NCBI GenBank assembly: GCA_026874595.1
Contig: CM049313.1
Location: forward strand, 31,120,008 to 31,184,007
Length of the DNA stretch: 64,000 nucleotides
DNA from: Sipunculus nudus
Lineage: Eukaryota > Annelida > Sipuncula > Golfingiida > Sipunculidae
Direction: 5' to 3'
Below the pieces are notes generated by a model that saw only the letters and a program-made list of their open reading frames with translations, was not told the origin of the DNA and searched no databases. Both the position numbers and the translations under genes were made by a program. This document shows positions 12,600 through 24,533 of the stretch, piece by piece. Position 1 is the stretch's first letter; every line of letters starts with the position of its first letter.

Positions 12600-13693
12600 G
12601 ATTTGGTTTCATGGTTTAAGATATGGACTACTGAGTTGGCTGATGGAGGGGTCCATCATCACATAAAGTAATGTGGTTTGTATGGTACTTGGATCCATGG
12701 TTTAGGATATGGACCACTAAGTTGGCTGATGGAAGGGTCTATCATCACATAAAGTAATGTGGTGTGGATGGTAATTGGATTCATGGTTTAGGATCTGGAC
12801 CACTTAGTTGGCTGATGGAAGGGTCTATCATCACATAAAGTAATGTGGTTTGGATGGTACTTGGATCCATGGTTTAGGAAATGGACCACTAAGTTGGCTG
12901 ATGGAAGGGTCTATCATCACATAAAGTAATGTGGTTTGGATGGTAATTGGATTCATGGTTTAGGATATGGACCACTTAGTTGGCTGATGGAAGGGTCTAT
13001 CATCACATAAAGTAATGTGGTTTGGATGGTACTTGGATTCATAGTTAAGGATATGGACATAAGTTGGCAGATGGAAGGGTCTATCATCACATAAAGTAAT
13101 GTGGTTTGGATGGTACTTGGATTCATGGTTTAGGATATGGACCACTAAGTTGGCTGATGGAAGGGTCTATCATCACATAAAGTAATGTGGTTTGGATGGT
13201 AATTGGATTCATGGTTTAGGATATGGACCACTTAGTTGGCTGATGGAAGGGTCTATCATCACATAAAGTAATGTGGTTTGGATGGTACTTGGATCCATGG
13301 TTTAGGATATGGACCACTTAGTTGGCTGATGGAAGGGTCTATCATCACATAAAGTAATGTGGTGTGGATGGTAATTGGATTCATGGTTTAGGATATGGAC
13401 CACTTAGTTGGCTGATGGAAGGGTCTATCATCACATAAAGTAATGTGGTTTGGATGGTACTTGGATCCATGGTTTAGGATATGGACCACTAAGTTGGCTG
13501 ATGGAAGGGTCTGTCATCACATAAAGTAATGTGGTTTGGATGGTACTTGGATCCATGGTTTAGGATATGGACCACTAAGTTGGCTGATGGAAGGGTCTAT
13601 TATCACATAAAGTAATGTGGTTTGGATGGTAATTGGATTCATGGTTTAGGATATGGACCACTGAGTTGGCTGATGGAAGGGTCTATCATCACC
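12600..13693 (+). repeat. 86-bp satellite array, about 12.7 copies
   Basis: Tandem units of 86 bp carry the words 'catggtttaggatatggacc', 'gttggctgatggaagggtc' and 'catcacataaagtaatgtgg'. 'catgg' starts at 12696, 12782 and 12868, which fixes the period. Two unit types alternate for much of the array: 'aattggattcatgg...cttag' and 'acttggatccatgg...ctaag'. This gives a partial 172-bp dimer. One unit near 13035 has a short deletion. Small open frames across it are chance products, since 86 is not a multiple of three. Confidence 0.95.
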
Positions 13694-13726
13694 AGACATG
13701 GGGTAATAGTAATAAGTAATAGTAAT

Positions 13727-13780
13727 ATCCTAAACCATGAATCAAAGTACCATCCAAACCACATTACTTTATGTGATGAT
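13727..13780 (-). repeat. Inverted fragment of the 86-bp satellite unit
   Basis: Fifty-four bases just after the array are the reverse complement of part of the satellite unit (from 'atcatcacataaag' to 'catggtttaggat'). The 30-odd bases between array end and fragment contain 'aatagtaataagtaatagt'. A hairpin between the last array units and this fragment is possible. Confidence 0.85.
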
Positions 13781-14298
13781 TATTGAACAAGAAAACCATA
13801 CAAACATTTTCATCATACCAGTTATCCTTTGTCTATATTTTGGCTGCACCATCTCTCTTATTATGGCCCTTTTTATAGGTCTCCTACAGCATTATATGGT
13901 CAATTTCTCTCTTAGTCAGTATATATACTGCCTCTAATGGCCCTTAAATTAAGATAAATTAAAAAGATGTTCTGTTATGCAAACCTGGTGATGTTTGTGA
14001 TGTGTTGATCTGTGGGCTGTCAGACAGGTCAGGTAGATGACACAGTTAGTGTACACACCACAAAATGCTCATGCACTGTACACACACAGATAGTACCGGC
14101 CTACAGTGATCAAACTACTACCAGGATGAAGAGTTTATCTGTGGTTAAGATTGTTTAATCAAAGAGGGCAACAGAGTTCACTAGCATTCCAGAATAGACA
14201 ATCAAACTACCAAGGACTTGCTCAACATTTTCTGTCAATAATTTTTAGATATAATTTTCAATAATTTTTTAAGAACTGTGAACTGACAATGATCATTC
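13781..14298. other. Unassigned non-coding DNA
   Basis: No recognised feature. There are only short open frames and AT-rich tracts. Confidence 0.5.
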
Positions 14299-14430
14299 AG
14301 GGCCCCACTGGAATAAGTGGCTGCCCTATAGTAATTACATGTCTGTCCACTTGTCTATAGCAGTCCACAAATTTGTTCTTGGATGATAACTCCAGTTTGA
14401 ACTGGTTTATATATTTACCTCCACTAACAT
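14299..14430 (+). repeat. Family E repeat, 5' head fragment
   Basis: This begins 'agggccccactggaataag' and continues 'gccctatagtaatta', 'tgtctgtccacttgtc', 'cacaaatttgttcttgg' and 'atgataactccagtttg'. The same word order occurs at 25560 and 45925. A retroelement gag relic follows almost at once, so the repeat body may be interrupted here. Confidence 0.55.
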
Positions 14431-14439
14431 AGTGTCCCA

Positions 14440-14921
14440 AGGGTGGAAGGATGCTTGACCCAGCAGAAATGTTCAAACTATGCTGCCTCCTAGCATTAAA
14501 GTGTGACCTCACTGATAGTGAAATGAATGAGAGGCTCATTGAACTGATAAAAGCCAGCACCCAGATTCCAGAATACCAGAAAGCTGGAGAAAGATAAACA
14601 TTAGATATACATTAGAAGAAGCTGTTAGGCTAGGACGCACATATGAAGCAGCAGCTTCTCATGTGATGCAGCTTAAACACATAGGAGCTACAAGTTCAAC
14701 CACTGTGCATAGTATATCCCAGGGTCCTACCAGAAATGGCAAGTGTCACAACTGCACCAAGCAGCATCCCTTTCACCCCAGAGAACTATGCCCTGCTTGT
14801 GGATCAGAGTATAGACATTGTGGAAAGTTTAACCATTTGGCTAAATGCTGTATGTCAAAGCAAACTCATACATATTCAGGGGGAACCCTGGCCAAGGTCT
14901 ATGGAATACCTCTGGCTTAGG
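14440..14921 (+). pseudogene. Ty3/gypsy gag relic with zinc-knuckle region
   Basis: Translation of the plus strand gives a gag-like stretch: a segment containing ALKCDLTDSEMNERLIELI, then, after a disruption near 14598, LEEAVRLGRTYEAAASHVMQ, then a Cys/His-rich region with CHNC, CPACG and HCGKFNHLAKCC. This is the capsid-to-nucleocapsid order typical of Ty3/gypsy Gag, whose knuckles bind genomic RNA. At least one stop interrupts it. The second knuckle lacks a clean CX2CX4HX4C pattern, and no pol follows, so it is a fragment. The best open part is 14663-14920. It belongs to the broad group of the decayed element at 46-50 kb, but I cannot say they are the same family. Confidence 0.7.
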
Positions 14922-15824
14922 TTATAGGAGTTAGCCAGAACAGTACAGCCTATAGCACAAGTCAAGGTCCAGTTAAAGGAAGAAAACACACACCACAATT
15001 TTGGTGGAAAAACAAATAACCTTGTGTATAATACAGACCCTGTTTCTGGCCTAAATCGTGGATGAAGTATATTGTATTTCCGATAGTCATTGGAAAATTT
15101 ACTGGTTCCGTGGCAGTGAACTTTTGAGAATGACAGTCAAACGGACTTAATAAAGTTTCCTAGATCTAGCACAGCTGTCAGATTGTTACTATTGTAATCA
15201 TAGCAAATAGTCTATTTTCCTTTAGATGTGAAATGTTAAAGAAATGTGATCAATCGTACTAGAACGGAATTGTTTTATGTAATATAAAAGTTATAGTGCG
15301 AGTGGCAGGGTGCAGAGAGAACATGTGACAGCTGTGTTGCCCTTGAGTACACCTGTACCATTGTTAAGGTGGGGCCTGACTGCATTTGTGGGGCATATGT
15401 ATCCAGGATGCTGTAGGGAGAGCCCACAGGAGCTAGAGCTAGACGTGTCAGTGATCACATAACTGATCAATCTGACCATGCTGCCATAACCAGTTGGCTT
15501 ATTAAAGCTAAGGAAGCAATCACATTCAGACCAGTATACCTCACTTGGGTCAAGTTGTTTTGAAAGTGATTTGTGTTCCATGGGTCATTTCCCCACAAAA
15601 GAAATCCCATGTTCCTTATGGTCCCCAATGCTAGCCCATATAGTGCCATCTACCAACTAACAATGGTATCAAATGATGTCAACAAGCGGCACGGTCATGC
15701 ATATTCCAATTGGCATATCATTAGTTCTCTGGAGTCGCAAGCCATATTAAAGGTCTATATGAAGTATTTTGAAATGAAAGCAATAAATAAGATCAAACTT
15801 TATGTGATCTAATTGAAAACTAGA
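14922..15824. other. Unassigned DNA with a 96-codon minus-strand frame
   Basis: A minus-strand frame at 15291-15581 is open for 96 codons and slightly GC-richer than its surroundings. I see no domain, signal or splice context that supports a gene. The beginning (14922-15010) may be further retroelement sequence. Nothing else was recognised. Confidence 0.4.
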
Positions 15825-17119
15825 ATACGGGTAGTCGACAAGCGACTACGTGTATCAACCGAAATCAGAGTGGGATGTGTGAAGTGAGGCATGGATTGAG
15901 TGGCAAGGGGAAATAGAGTGAGGTGTGTTGCATATTAGCATGGAATTGTCTGCAGCCGAAATGTGTATGTAGGTTGCGCCACCTACCATAAAATCCAGAA
16001 AGCTGTCCAAGTTGTATACATATGCAAAATTTTAGGCAGGTAAGTCAAACCACTACTTGTATATGGGTGATTTTAGCCCACGGCAGACAAACAGATGGAC
16101 ATTGTGCAAAAATGGTTGCAGGTGGCGCCTCCAGTTTTGAGTATGATAAAAGAGTCTAAAACTAATGGACAGATTGGGATGAAATTGTGCATGTCCATTG
16201 ATCTTGGACTCCTCCATCTTGTTCTTAAGACTGGTGGTGTCATCTGCGATTGTTTTGGCATGGTGTCCATCTGTACATGTGCTTTGGGTGAAACTTGCTC
16301 ATATCTCCAGAGTGGTTCAAGGTATTGGTCTGAAATTTGGCATGTCCATTCATCTTGGAAAGTTTTCTCATAAACCAGACAGATGGCACCATCTACCTTC
16401 CCATTTCCGTAAAATAAATTAATGCCCTTTTCTCAGGAGTGATTTGCCCTATTGGCCTGAAAATGTGCATGTCCATAGATCGTGGACTCCTCCATCTTGT
16501 ACTCAAGACTGGTGGCACCATCTGCACCATTTTGCCATGGGGTCCATCTGTACATGTGCTTTGGATGAAAATTGCTCATATCTCCGGAGTGGTTCAAGGT
16601 ATTAGTCTTAAATTTGGCATGTCTATCCTTCTTTTCTTAAGAGTAATTAACCATGTTTACCCCCATATTTGGTGAAAAATATTGTTTCTCAAGTTGATAG
16701 ATGGAAGAAACCATAGTCACTGCCATGTATCAGTATATGCTGCTGAAGATGGGGGGCCAAACTTTAAGGGGGATGGGGTTAATTGTCTGGGGATACTATG
16801 GCACGGTGCCAAGAAATATCTAGTTTCTCAGGAGGGATTTGATATATTAGCCTGAAATTGTGTTTATTTAGACATATCAGATAGCTTTGTTGTATACAAG
16901 ACTGGTGGCACCACCTAAAATCATTTTTGTGTTGTGCGCACCCAAGCCAGTATTTCAGCAATCATGTTTGTGTAATTGGTTCTTGTTGAATATGTTTAGT
17001 ACTTGCATTGTTCATGTACATATTACACATGTATTTGAAAAGTAATGTTCCTGCATTGAAGCATTATACTTGGTGTATATCCCATTGCACAGGTTTGTAT
17101 TAGGCCTGTAGGGCTTGTT
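15825..17119 (+). mobile_element. HINE/Helentron-like element, family F
   Basis: This opens with a hairpin (GTAGTCG at 15831-15837 pairing with CGACTAC at 15843-15849, loop of five). It contains repeated units with 'gaaattgtgcatgtccattg', 'ctcatatctcc' and variants of the GGTGGCGCCACC palindrome (ggtggcgcctcc, ggtggcaccatc, ggtggcaccacc). It ends 'ttaggcctgtagggcttgtt', a near palindrome plus CTTGTT. The last 190 bp recur with the same end at 39450-39638, which supports this 3' boundary. No protein is encoded. Confidence 0.65.
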
Positions 17120-17752
17120 ACATTTTAAAAAAATTTATTACTATCATTTTTGTTTTGGCTTTATCAAAAACTATTGATTTATATTTTATCAAAAATCATG
17201 ATACATTAAATGAAAACAAATTTTTTAATTTGTCACTAAGATTTTACTTAATATAATGGTCTCAAGAAAAAGGTTCACATTTTTCACTTACCGGGACAAA
17301 TTTAAAAGAAGTGAAAGTGAAAAGTGCAGAGCAGTCATTATTCTATAATTATAGAGATATTTTATACAAATTGAGTTCAAAATTAAGATATAAAATTTTT
17401 CACAGAGAAAACCCTTGGAATGTGTCATTTTCTACAGAAATACCACATTACATTTTTAATGATATGCAAATTATGAAAATGTGACTACCCTTGGAATGTG
17501 TCGTTTTCTACCGAAATACCACATTACATTTTTAATGAAATGCAAATTATGAAAATGTGACTTCAGCATTTTCACCTCATCCATGAAACTCAATCATGAA
17601 GAAACAATCAGATTTCCATTCTGTCAACAGAATTATAGTACTTTTCAAAATGTTGGTTCCCGCAAGAAATTGAATCACTTAGTGTAAAGGTCAAGATCAC
17701 AGCAAAAGTCAAAAGGGCAAAATCTAGAAGGCTCTTTCTCATAAATTAAGTA
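17120..17752. other. AT-rich DNA with a 76-bp tandem duplication
   Basis: No gene is visible. A 76-bp direct duplication starts at 17411 and 17487 (acccttggaatgtgtc), and the two copies differ by only a few bases. Confidence 0.7.
17411..17562 (+). repeat. 76-bp tandem duplication
   Basis: Two adjacent copies starting 'acccttggaatgtgtc' and ending 'gcaaattatgaaaatgtgac' differ at about four positions, indicating a recent local duplication. Confidence 0.9.
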
Positions 17753-18557
17753 CAGTAGAGCTCCGTTTTTCTGAAAGCCTCGGGGTACAACCTTTCTGTT
17801 GAACGAACATTTGGAAATGTGGACAAGGGTCTAGCGGCAAATTAGTATGACAGTACATGATTAACTTAATGCCATTTTACCCGAGAAACATGGTGTTTCT
17901 TTTCAATATTCGTAATTGACGACCTGGACGTATAAAAAATATTGGATTATTGCTGAGCAAAATTGGCAAAGATCAGTCTCACCTGCTTTAAGGATATGTG
18001 CGTGCTCTTTTTTCCATCAAATTCACTGGAGGGAAAGGTCAAATCACATTGCCGAGGAACACGGTGTTTCTTATCGATCAACGTAATTGAAGACCGGATA
18101 TTTTAAAGCTGCTCTAGCACAAGCGTTTTATGAAGTATACCTCACGAGTGCTGATGCGAGTAAACTGCTCAGTTATTTGGCATGACATCCTGTCCCAAGC
18201 CGACGAACTATGCTTGCTTGAGTACAAACGAGATGCGATTGATAACACGCAAGTGCTCTTGCATAAACTGCTTAGTCTCTTGCTAGGGATACAGGGGGCC
18301 GAGCGTTTGATGGGCTAGCTGTAGTTTTCACACCTTTGCCCTGGTGACAACATCAGCCCAGAATTAATTAATTAGGGTCACCACTTGGCTTAACACCTGA
18401 CTGCAGGCATTGTGACTTGTAATTACAATACTCATTTTAGGTTTTTACATACTTGAAATATATTTCAGAAATACAAATACATTTTTGGTTCCCCATTTTA
18501 ATTTTCGGAAAAACAAATTTTTGGAAATTCGGCATTCGGAAATACGGGGCTCTACTG
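17753..18557. mobile_element. pogo/Tigger-like non-autonomous DNA transposon (805 bp)
   Basis: The ends are inverted: CAGTAGAGCTCCGTTTTTC at the left and, read outward, CAGTAGAGCCCCGTATTTCC at the right. They are flanked by TA dinucleotides (17751-17752, 18558-18559), the target-site signature of Tc1/mariner-pogo elements. The CAGTAGAG start resembles Tigger/pogo termini. The interior has a 62-codon open frame (18130-18318) with no visible DDE transposase motifs, so the copy is non-autonomous or degraded. A related fragment in reverse orientation lies at 27761-27872. Confidence 0.85.
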
Positions 18558-18943
18558 TATCAACTTATGTCTACTATATGTGTGAATGAATTAGAAAAAC
18601 CAGCTTCATTTGAGATTAAAAAGTTTTAATTAGCCTCAGTGCCCTCTAAGATATTTTTTACTTGACAGACATCTCATAAACCTTTTGACCAAGAAAGCTA
18701 TGATCAAAGAAAGAGACATCTTTAATGCTGCAGCAGTGAAGTGTCAAATTTGATTATAATGTCTTTAAGAGTTTACCAGTTATATGCAAATTAGATTAAG
18801 TAATGTCACAAATTTTTAGTGTTTGAGGGTGCAGTTTGACCAGTATGAAGAATGTCTGTGGTTCAGAGCATGGAGTTGTTTGAATATTACCTGAGCAATT
18901 ACAGATGTCTAGTCAATGTTAAATTTATATAAAATATAATTTT
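18558..18943. other. Unassigned AT-rich DNA
   Basis: No feature was recognised between the pogo-like element and the next hairpin-headed repeat. Confidence 0.5.
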
Positions 18944-19260
18944 TAGCCCACCTAACTTTCAGTCATACTGGGCTCTGCTTTAAAGGTTTTTTATGAACCA
19001 CATTCAGGCTGAGGCACACAGTAAAACTACTGTCTTTTTTTGTCATCCTGTCCACCTGTAACTGTTTGACCTACAAAATTCTTGCTTAATATCCAGAAGG
19101 GTCCGGGGGAAATCTCTGTGGAAACCTGAAAATAGGTCACACTAAACCTTATTCTATGAGTATGAGGCACATGCAGGGTTAAAACATGATATAAATACCT
19201 TGAGAGGTCAGACACCTTTGATTTTGCAAGGTTGGTAATGAAAATTTTATCATTTACTAA
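18944..19260 (+). repeat. Degenerate family-B-like repeat
   Basis: The copy starts with a diverged hairpin (TAGCCCAC...TGGGCT). It keeps family-B words in order: 'gtcatcctgtccacctg', 'tgtttgacctacaaaattc', 'atccagaagggtccg' and 'tggaaacctgaaaataggtc'. It is an old copy with no recognised 3' end. Confidence 0.55.
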
Positions 19261-19854
19261 AATTAAATAATTATGCAGTTTATAATGAATTTCAACTTTG
19301 CAGTCTTATAGCTGGTGTAGGATATCATAACACTGACAGAGTCACCTGTGAGACATATTTTTTGGGTATTTTTCATATTTTTTCAAATTTAGGTGAAGCA
19401 TTTCTTTTAATATATGACTCTATAACAAGTGTGAAATTTCATATAAATCAGTCCATTTATTTTAAGTAAAAAATTATACCAAAGCCTCAGTTTCTCAATA
19501 ACTATTGAGTGCCTTTAATTTTGAAGTATTAATTCATATTGAATAATCTTACCTGGTATTTGAGAATATATTGATGCTTCCAGTAATTTGTTCTGATTTC
19601 ATGTAAATTTGATTTATTTTGAGAATGACTGCTAACAGTCATGCACATGACAGTTTTAGCTATCCACTTTTATATCTGACTTTGGGTCAAAAAATTTGCT
19701 TCAGGGTACATGCAAATCAGACCTATCTGCCACTGATCATTCAAAGTTCAAACAGAATTCTTCTTAAAATCAAATATAATTGTAAAGCGCATTTGAAACA
19801 TTTGTGTGTAAATAGGGCTTAATCAAATAAATAGTGTAAATAGTCCATGGGCTA
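19261..19854. other. Unassigned AT-rich DNA
   Basis: No gene or repeat boundary was recognised. A 67-codon frame at 19619-19822 has no recognisable domain. Confidence 0.45.
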
Positions 19855-19855
19855 G

Positions 19856-19878
19856 GAGGGGTCACCGTGCACCCCCTC
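19856..19878 (+). other. Hairpin 1 of the inverted-repeat unit
   Basis: GAGGGGT (19856-19862) pairs with ACCCCCTC (19871-19878) around an 8-base loop, with one extra C on the 3' side. It occupies the position of the hairpins at 20618 and 23913 in the other unit copies. Confidence 0.7.
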
Positions 19879-20617
19879 TGGGATTTTATGACATAGGTAT
19901 TTTTAGATCCCCAAGTATGTCTGATTAATGAATTAAGATGTTAACATTGATTATTTTGGGATACACTACCTTGTTGGGCCATATAAAGACAACCGCGTCA
20001 TTCCGCATGGCACTCAGGGATACGTAGCCTCGGTAAGGGGGTGGGGGTATATAAATGCTTATAGCTCGCTTAATATTTGACATATTCACTTCAAATAAAC
20101 TGCATTATGTTTGCAAATAGTTGAAATAATCACTAACAACAACATTTATATGAATGTTTCATTCCTTTTTTGTTGATTAAGCAATTAATAACTATACTTT
20201 TAAAATATTCAAAAAGAAAATTGAATTTAACAGCTTTTACTTTAATTTTTTTCCTAACAGTAGTTTATTAACGAGATAATGTTGCATTTCTTAATAACTA
20301 GTGCATTTATACATTACTTTCTGACATTATTACAAAATCTGTTGATAAAATTATGAATATTTGACCATATACTCCTGCAATGAATGACCCATTGTTAATT
20401 CTATTTTATGGCATCCCTTGTTTATAAGAAGAATGTGGTGTCCCATGTTCCTCTCAGTTGCATTGATTTTCACTGTGATGATTTCTTGATACTATTAATT
20501 ATTATTTGTCTGAACCTGAAGGTGTTTATTGGTTTTAAAAATAATGGAAATCCTTTCTTTAGCCATTTGCAACATATAATAATTATACAAAAATAGTCAT
20601 ATTTAAGCCGTAACATA

Positions 20618-20645
20618 AGAAGGGTCACTATATATGCACCCTTCT
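20618..20645 (+). other. Hairpin 2 of the inverted-repeat unit, left arm
   Basis: AGAAGGGT (20618-20625) pairs perfectly with ACCCTTCT (20638-20645) around the 12-base loop cactatatatgc. Confidence 0.8.
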
Positions 20646-22649
20646 GGAATGTTATGATATGGGTAGTTTTAGATCCCTAAATATGTCCATATATCCAAAA
20701 TATATATCCAAAACCGTGTCTTTAAGCACGGCACCGCGGACAGGTAGCCTTAATAAGGGGGTAGGGGTATGTAAATGCTCACAGCTCGCTTGATGTTTGA
20801 CATATTCAATTCAAGTAAACTGCATTGTATCTGCAAATTCACCGATGAAAATAACTTGATCAGTGTTTCATATATATTTGTTGATTACGCATTTAATTAC
20901 AATATAAATACAATACCATGAAAGAATATTGAAATATTGAATTTAATATCTTTTTCTATATCTTTTCTCTAACAATAGTTTTGTTCTAGATGATTGTGAC
21001 ATTTCTGAAACTATGCTGCATTATAAATTAGTTCTTGACACATTTACAGATCCTTTTTGATAAAATTATGAATATTTGGCCCTATTCACATGCAATGAAT
21101 GACCCGTCCATTCAATAGTACCCTTGGTATACAAGATGAATGTGATGTCTGATGTTCCTGTCGAGATGTACTTGAATTTCATTGCGATGCTTCCTTTATC
21201 CTAAAAATAGTAATTTTCCTGAATCTGAATGTGTTTGTTGGTTCTAATAACAATAAGAGCCCTCCCTTGAATAATATATGAACACAAAAATAATCACAAA
21301 TAATATTTATATGAAATTTCTAATAGATGGAAAATCAATATGTTATGCTGATCGATCTGAAACATTGTGATAAATTTTTTCCACAAAAATGGAGGACCAA
21401 ATATAAACAATTTACTTACTGTGTGTGAAGCTTAGTGCATTAGACCCGTATACAGCATAAGAAACGTCTTGTACCACAATATTCACACAAGGTTTCATTA
21501 GTCACGTCAAAACGAGAAAGAACAGGAAGGCATGTGCAACAGTTTCAAATATTATACTAAACTAAAAGGTACGGCGTTTATACAGCTTAATAACATTATT
21601 TGGTGTCGCTTGATTTTTTTATGTATTTATTGATATGATTTGCATATTTTGTTACAATTATATAATGACTAACTCATAAGCTGCCTTGTTATATTTAAAT
21701 GCCATGTCGCTTTCAGATTTTTTTGCAAGGAAAGATACTTTTTATTATGATTTCTTTTCAATAAGATCGTACGTAATTGAAGGACATGGTATAGGAGTAC
21801 ATGTATTAACAGCATCGAGAAAACAGAGGAGCAGAGGTTTCACAGTGACAAAACCATACAGGGAGGGGATTTCTAATTTTAAAACATACGTATGATTTCT
21901 GATTATTAAAAATTACGGAAGAAGACGGAGTAAACAGAGAGAGGTTGCGGTTCTAAACAGAAATGGACAAAGCCTGTGCCCTTATACCGGACAGAGTAAA
22001 AGGGCAAAGATATCATTGCAGTTATTATTAAATATACAATCTCTGACATCTGCATCCAAGTGTAGTAAATATTTTTGTTTTATATATTTTATTTTATATC
22101 GGTACAACTCAGCTTCTGTAAAATGATGTTCTAGACATATAAAATCTGCATTTGATGTCACCTGTTTATGGCACCTTTTCAAAAGAAATGGGTTTTATGT
22201 ATATCCCCCATGAAAATTCGAGAGGATTCATCCTCTAGCTCCTATGCATTAATAATTGTTGTCTTCAAAACTCAAAAGTAACTATATCTTCATTACTATG
22301 ATGAGGCATTCTTCAATTTCAATGCTTACTTCTAAAATTATAAAATGGAAGACCATTGACGTCGTATTGCCCTCCGAAGGTTGATTAAGAAAAATCAGTC
22401 ATTCGCGTTTATACTCAAGACAGACTTTAAGGCCTATAACCTCAGAACGATTCAATATGAATGGCGGAGTCATTGGTAAAATATCCTCATCCTTAATGGT
22501 ACAAATTAGCGTGAGCATGACACACATTCATTTCACTCAATTAATCATGTACACCCGCCTGCTTATGCCACGTGCTAAAAAATTTTTTTTTATGAAGAAT
22601 CAATTAGATATCAGTCCTTAATTCTGGAATTACAAAAATTCAAAGACCA

Positions 22650-22791
22650 TGCATTTTTTTCATCAAGTTAATAAAAAATGGACCCCTTATTTTTCCGGAA
22701 GAGGTGGAGGTTATGGAACTCCCAATCTAAAATTCAATGCTCAATCATTCAAGGCTATGTATAGAAAGTTACAGCCTGACATTTTTTAAGA
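22650..22791 (+). pseudogene. Possible LINE reverse-transcriptase C-terminal relic
   Basis: A plus-strand frame between the inverted arms reads WTPYFSGRGGGYGTPNL, followed by KFNAQSFKAMYRKLQPDIF and a stop. The pattern of aromatic residues, Gly-rich turn, Pro-Asn-Leu and then a helix with Lys/Ala matches the conserved segment downstream of the RT palm in L1/Tx1-like LINE ORF2 proteins, as far as can be judged by eye. Flanking sequence has multiple stops. It may be remnant cargo or an older insertion between the arms. Confidence 0.35.
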
Positions 22792-23912
22792 ATTCCATTC
22801 GACTGTCAGGAGACATTGTTGAGAATCCGCTTCCTAGTTTATGGTGTAGTTATTTAACATATAGGTGATATAAAAAATGCCAATGTTTCTTTCCTGTCCC
22901 TGCATGAACATCCGCTAATATGCACACCATGGCTTCTGGGGAGTACTCAATCTTATATATTTAGATCCTCTCCTGAAGTATCATTACAATTTTTCTTTCC
23001 AAATAATATTCAATGCTGAAAAAATTACTTAAATAATACATATGGTCTCTGCCAGGAATTCATCTTTGGTTATTCAGTAAAATGCTACCAACAGGTCAGC
23101 ACATTCTTTTCAATGCAAACACGATTTATAAATATGATTTTGTTTGAAGGAATATTTGGTATTAAGAGATATTTAATCCAAAGAGGGGAAGAGAGCATTG
23201 TCAATCAAAGGTCCTAAGAGAAAAGTGCAAATTCCTGATTTTTAGAGAAAGTTTATCCCATTCACATGCACAGTTGTGACTTATTATAGCCTGGGATGCA
23301 TGCATCCAGTTGGTGATATGTGAACCATCACCCTCAGCTAAAATTAATATAGTTCCTTGGTTCACGAACCACACATCATATTTTGACCAGGATCCATCAC
23401 TGGTGATCCTTGTTATTGGTAGAGGTATGCGTGTTATTTTCAGTGCTGTTTATACACACTATATACGAATTGATACTTCAAAACAGTAAACGAATAGAAA
23501 ATGTGCAATAAAGACAGATGCTTCCATATTAGGTATTACACAATGTACATTACCCCATTTTGAAATTGGCCAGAGGATGACAGAATATGATAGAAAGGAT
23601 TTACAAGGTATTGAACTTTTATTTTATTTATCCACAGAAAAATGTTCAGGTTGTTTTAATAAATTATGATAATTAATTGCTTCTTCACCGAAAACATGTA
23701 ATACATATATTTGATTATATCTATTAGTGACTTTTTCCGACTGTTTGCAAATAAAATACTGTCAAGCCTACTTGTCAACATTTGTTGGGCGTAATGTCTC
23801 TCTCTCAGTTCCATAAAAGGGTAGTATATCCTGAAATATATCAGTTTCAACAGCTTAAATCATTAACTGGACATATTTGTGGATCTTTAACTACCTTTAT
23901 CATAAAATTCAA

Positions 23913-23938
23913 GAAGAGTGCATATATAGTGACTCTTC
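23913..23938 (-). other. Hairpin 2 of the inverted-repeat unit, right arm (inverted)
   Basis: On the minus strand this reads GAAGAGT, the loop cactatatatgc (identical to the left arm) and ACTCTTC. Compared with the left arm one stem pair has changed from G-C to A-T on both sides, a compensatory change. Confidence 0.8.
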
Positions 23939-24533
23939 CTATATTATGGCCTAAAAACGATTATTTTTGTATAATTATTATATGTTAAAAACAACTCAAG
24001 AAAGCGTTTCCGTTATTTTTAAAACTAATAAACACCTTAAGGTTCAGACAAATAATGATTCAAAATATCAAGGAAGCATCACAGTGAAAATCAATGCATC
24101 TGAAGAGGAACATGGGACACCACATCCATCTTGTAAACAAGGGAGACCGTAAAATAGAATTAACAATGCGTCATTTATTGCAGGTGTATATAGTCAAATA
24201 TTCATAATTTTATCAACAGATTTTGTAATAATGTCCAGAACTAATGTATTTATGCACTAGAAACTTAGAAATGCGACATCTTGTAAATAAACTACTGTTA
24301 GGAAAAAATTAAAGAAAAAGCTGTTAAATTCAAATTTCAAATTTGAATATTTTAAAAGTATAGTGATTTATTGCTTAATCAACAAAAATACATAACACAT
24401 TCATATCATTGTTGTAGTTAGTGACCTTTCCCAACTATTTGCAAACATAATGCAGTTTATTTGAAGTGAATATGTCAAATATTAAGCGAGCTATAAGCAT
24501 TTATATACCCCTACCCCCTTATCAAGGCAACCT

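Larger units (their letters stand above)
19855..24533. repeat. Large inverted-repeat structure (4.7 kb) built from ~740-bp units
   Basis: Two direct copies of a ~720-760-bp unit (from about 19855 and 20618) are mirrored by an inverted copy at about 23690-24533. Shared text includes 'taagggggtaggggtat', 'atagctcgcttaatatttg', 'caaataaactgcattatg' and 'gataaaattatgaatattt'. Arm pairing starts at 20024 (gtagcct) against 24533 (aggttgcc on the minus strand) and runs inward for at least ~680 bp. The spacer between arms is ~2.5-3 kb. No transposase is visible inside. It could be a foldback-type element or two units integrated in opposite orientation. Confidence 0.7.

Noticed and set aside
12960-13145. 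Minus-strand frame with repeated HILNHESKYHPNH-type peptide
   Set aside because: It lies wholly in the 86-bp satellite, and the unit length is not a multiple of three, so the frame cannot persist.
2225-13693. Tandem arrays that could look like CRISPR repeats
   Set aside because: Units are directly adjacent without unique spacers, and the genome is clearly metazoan.
15291-15581. 96-codon minus-strand frame
   Set aside because: No domain, no supported splice or start context, and length within chance for the local composition.
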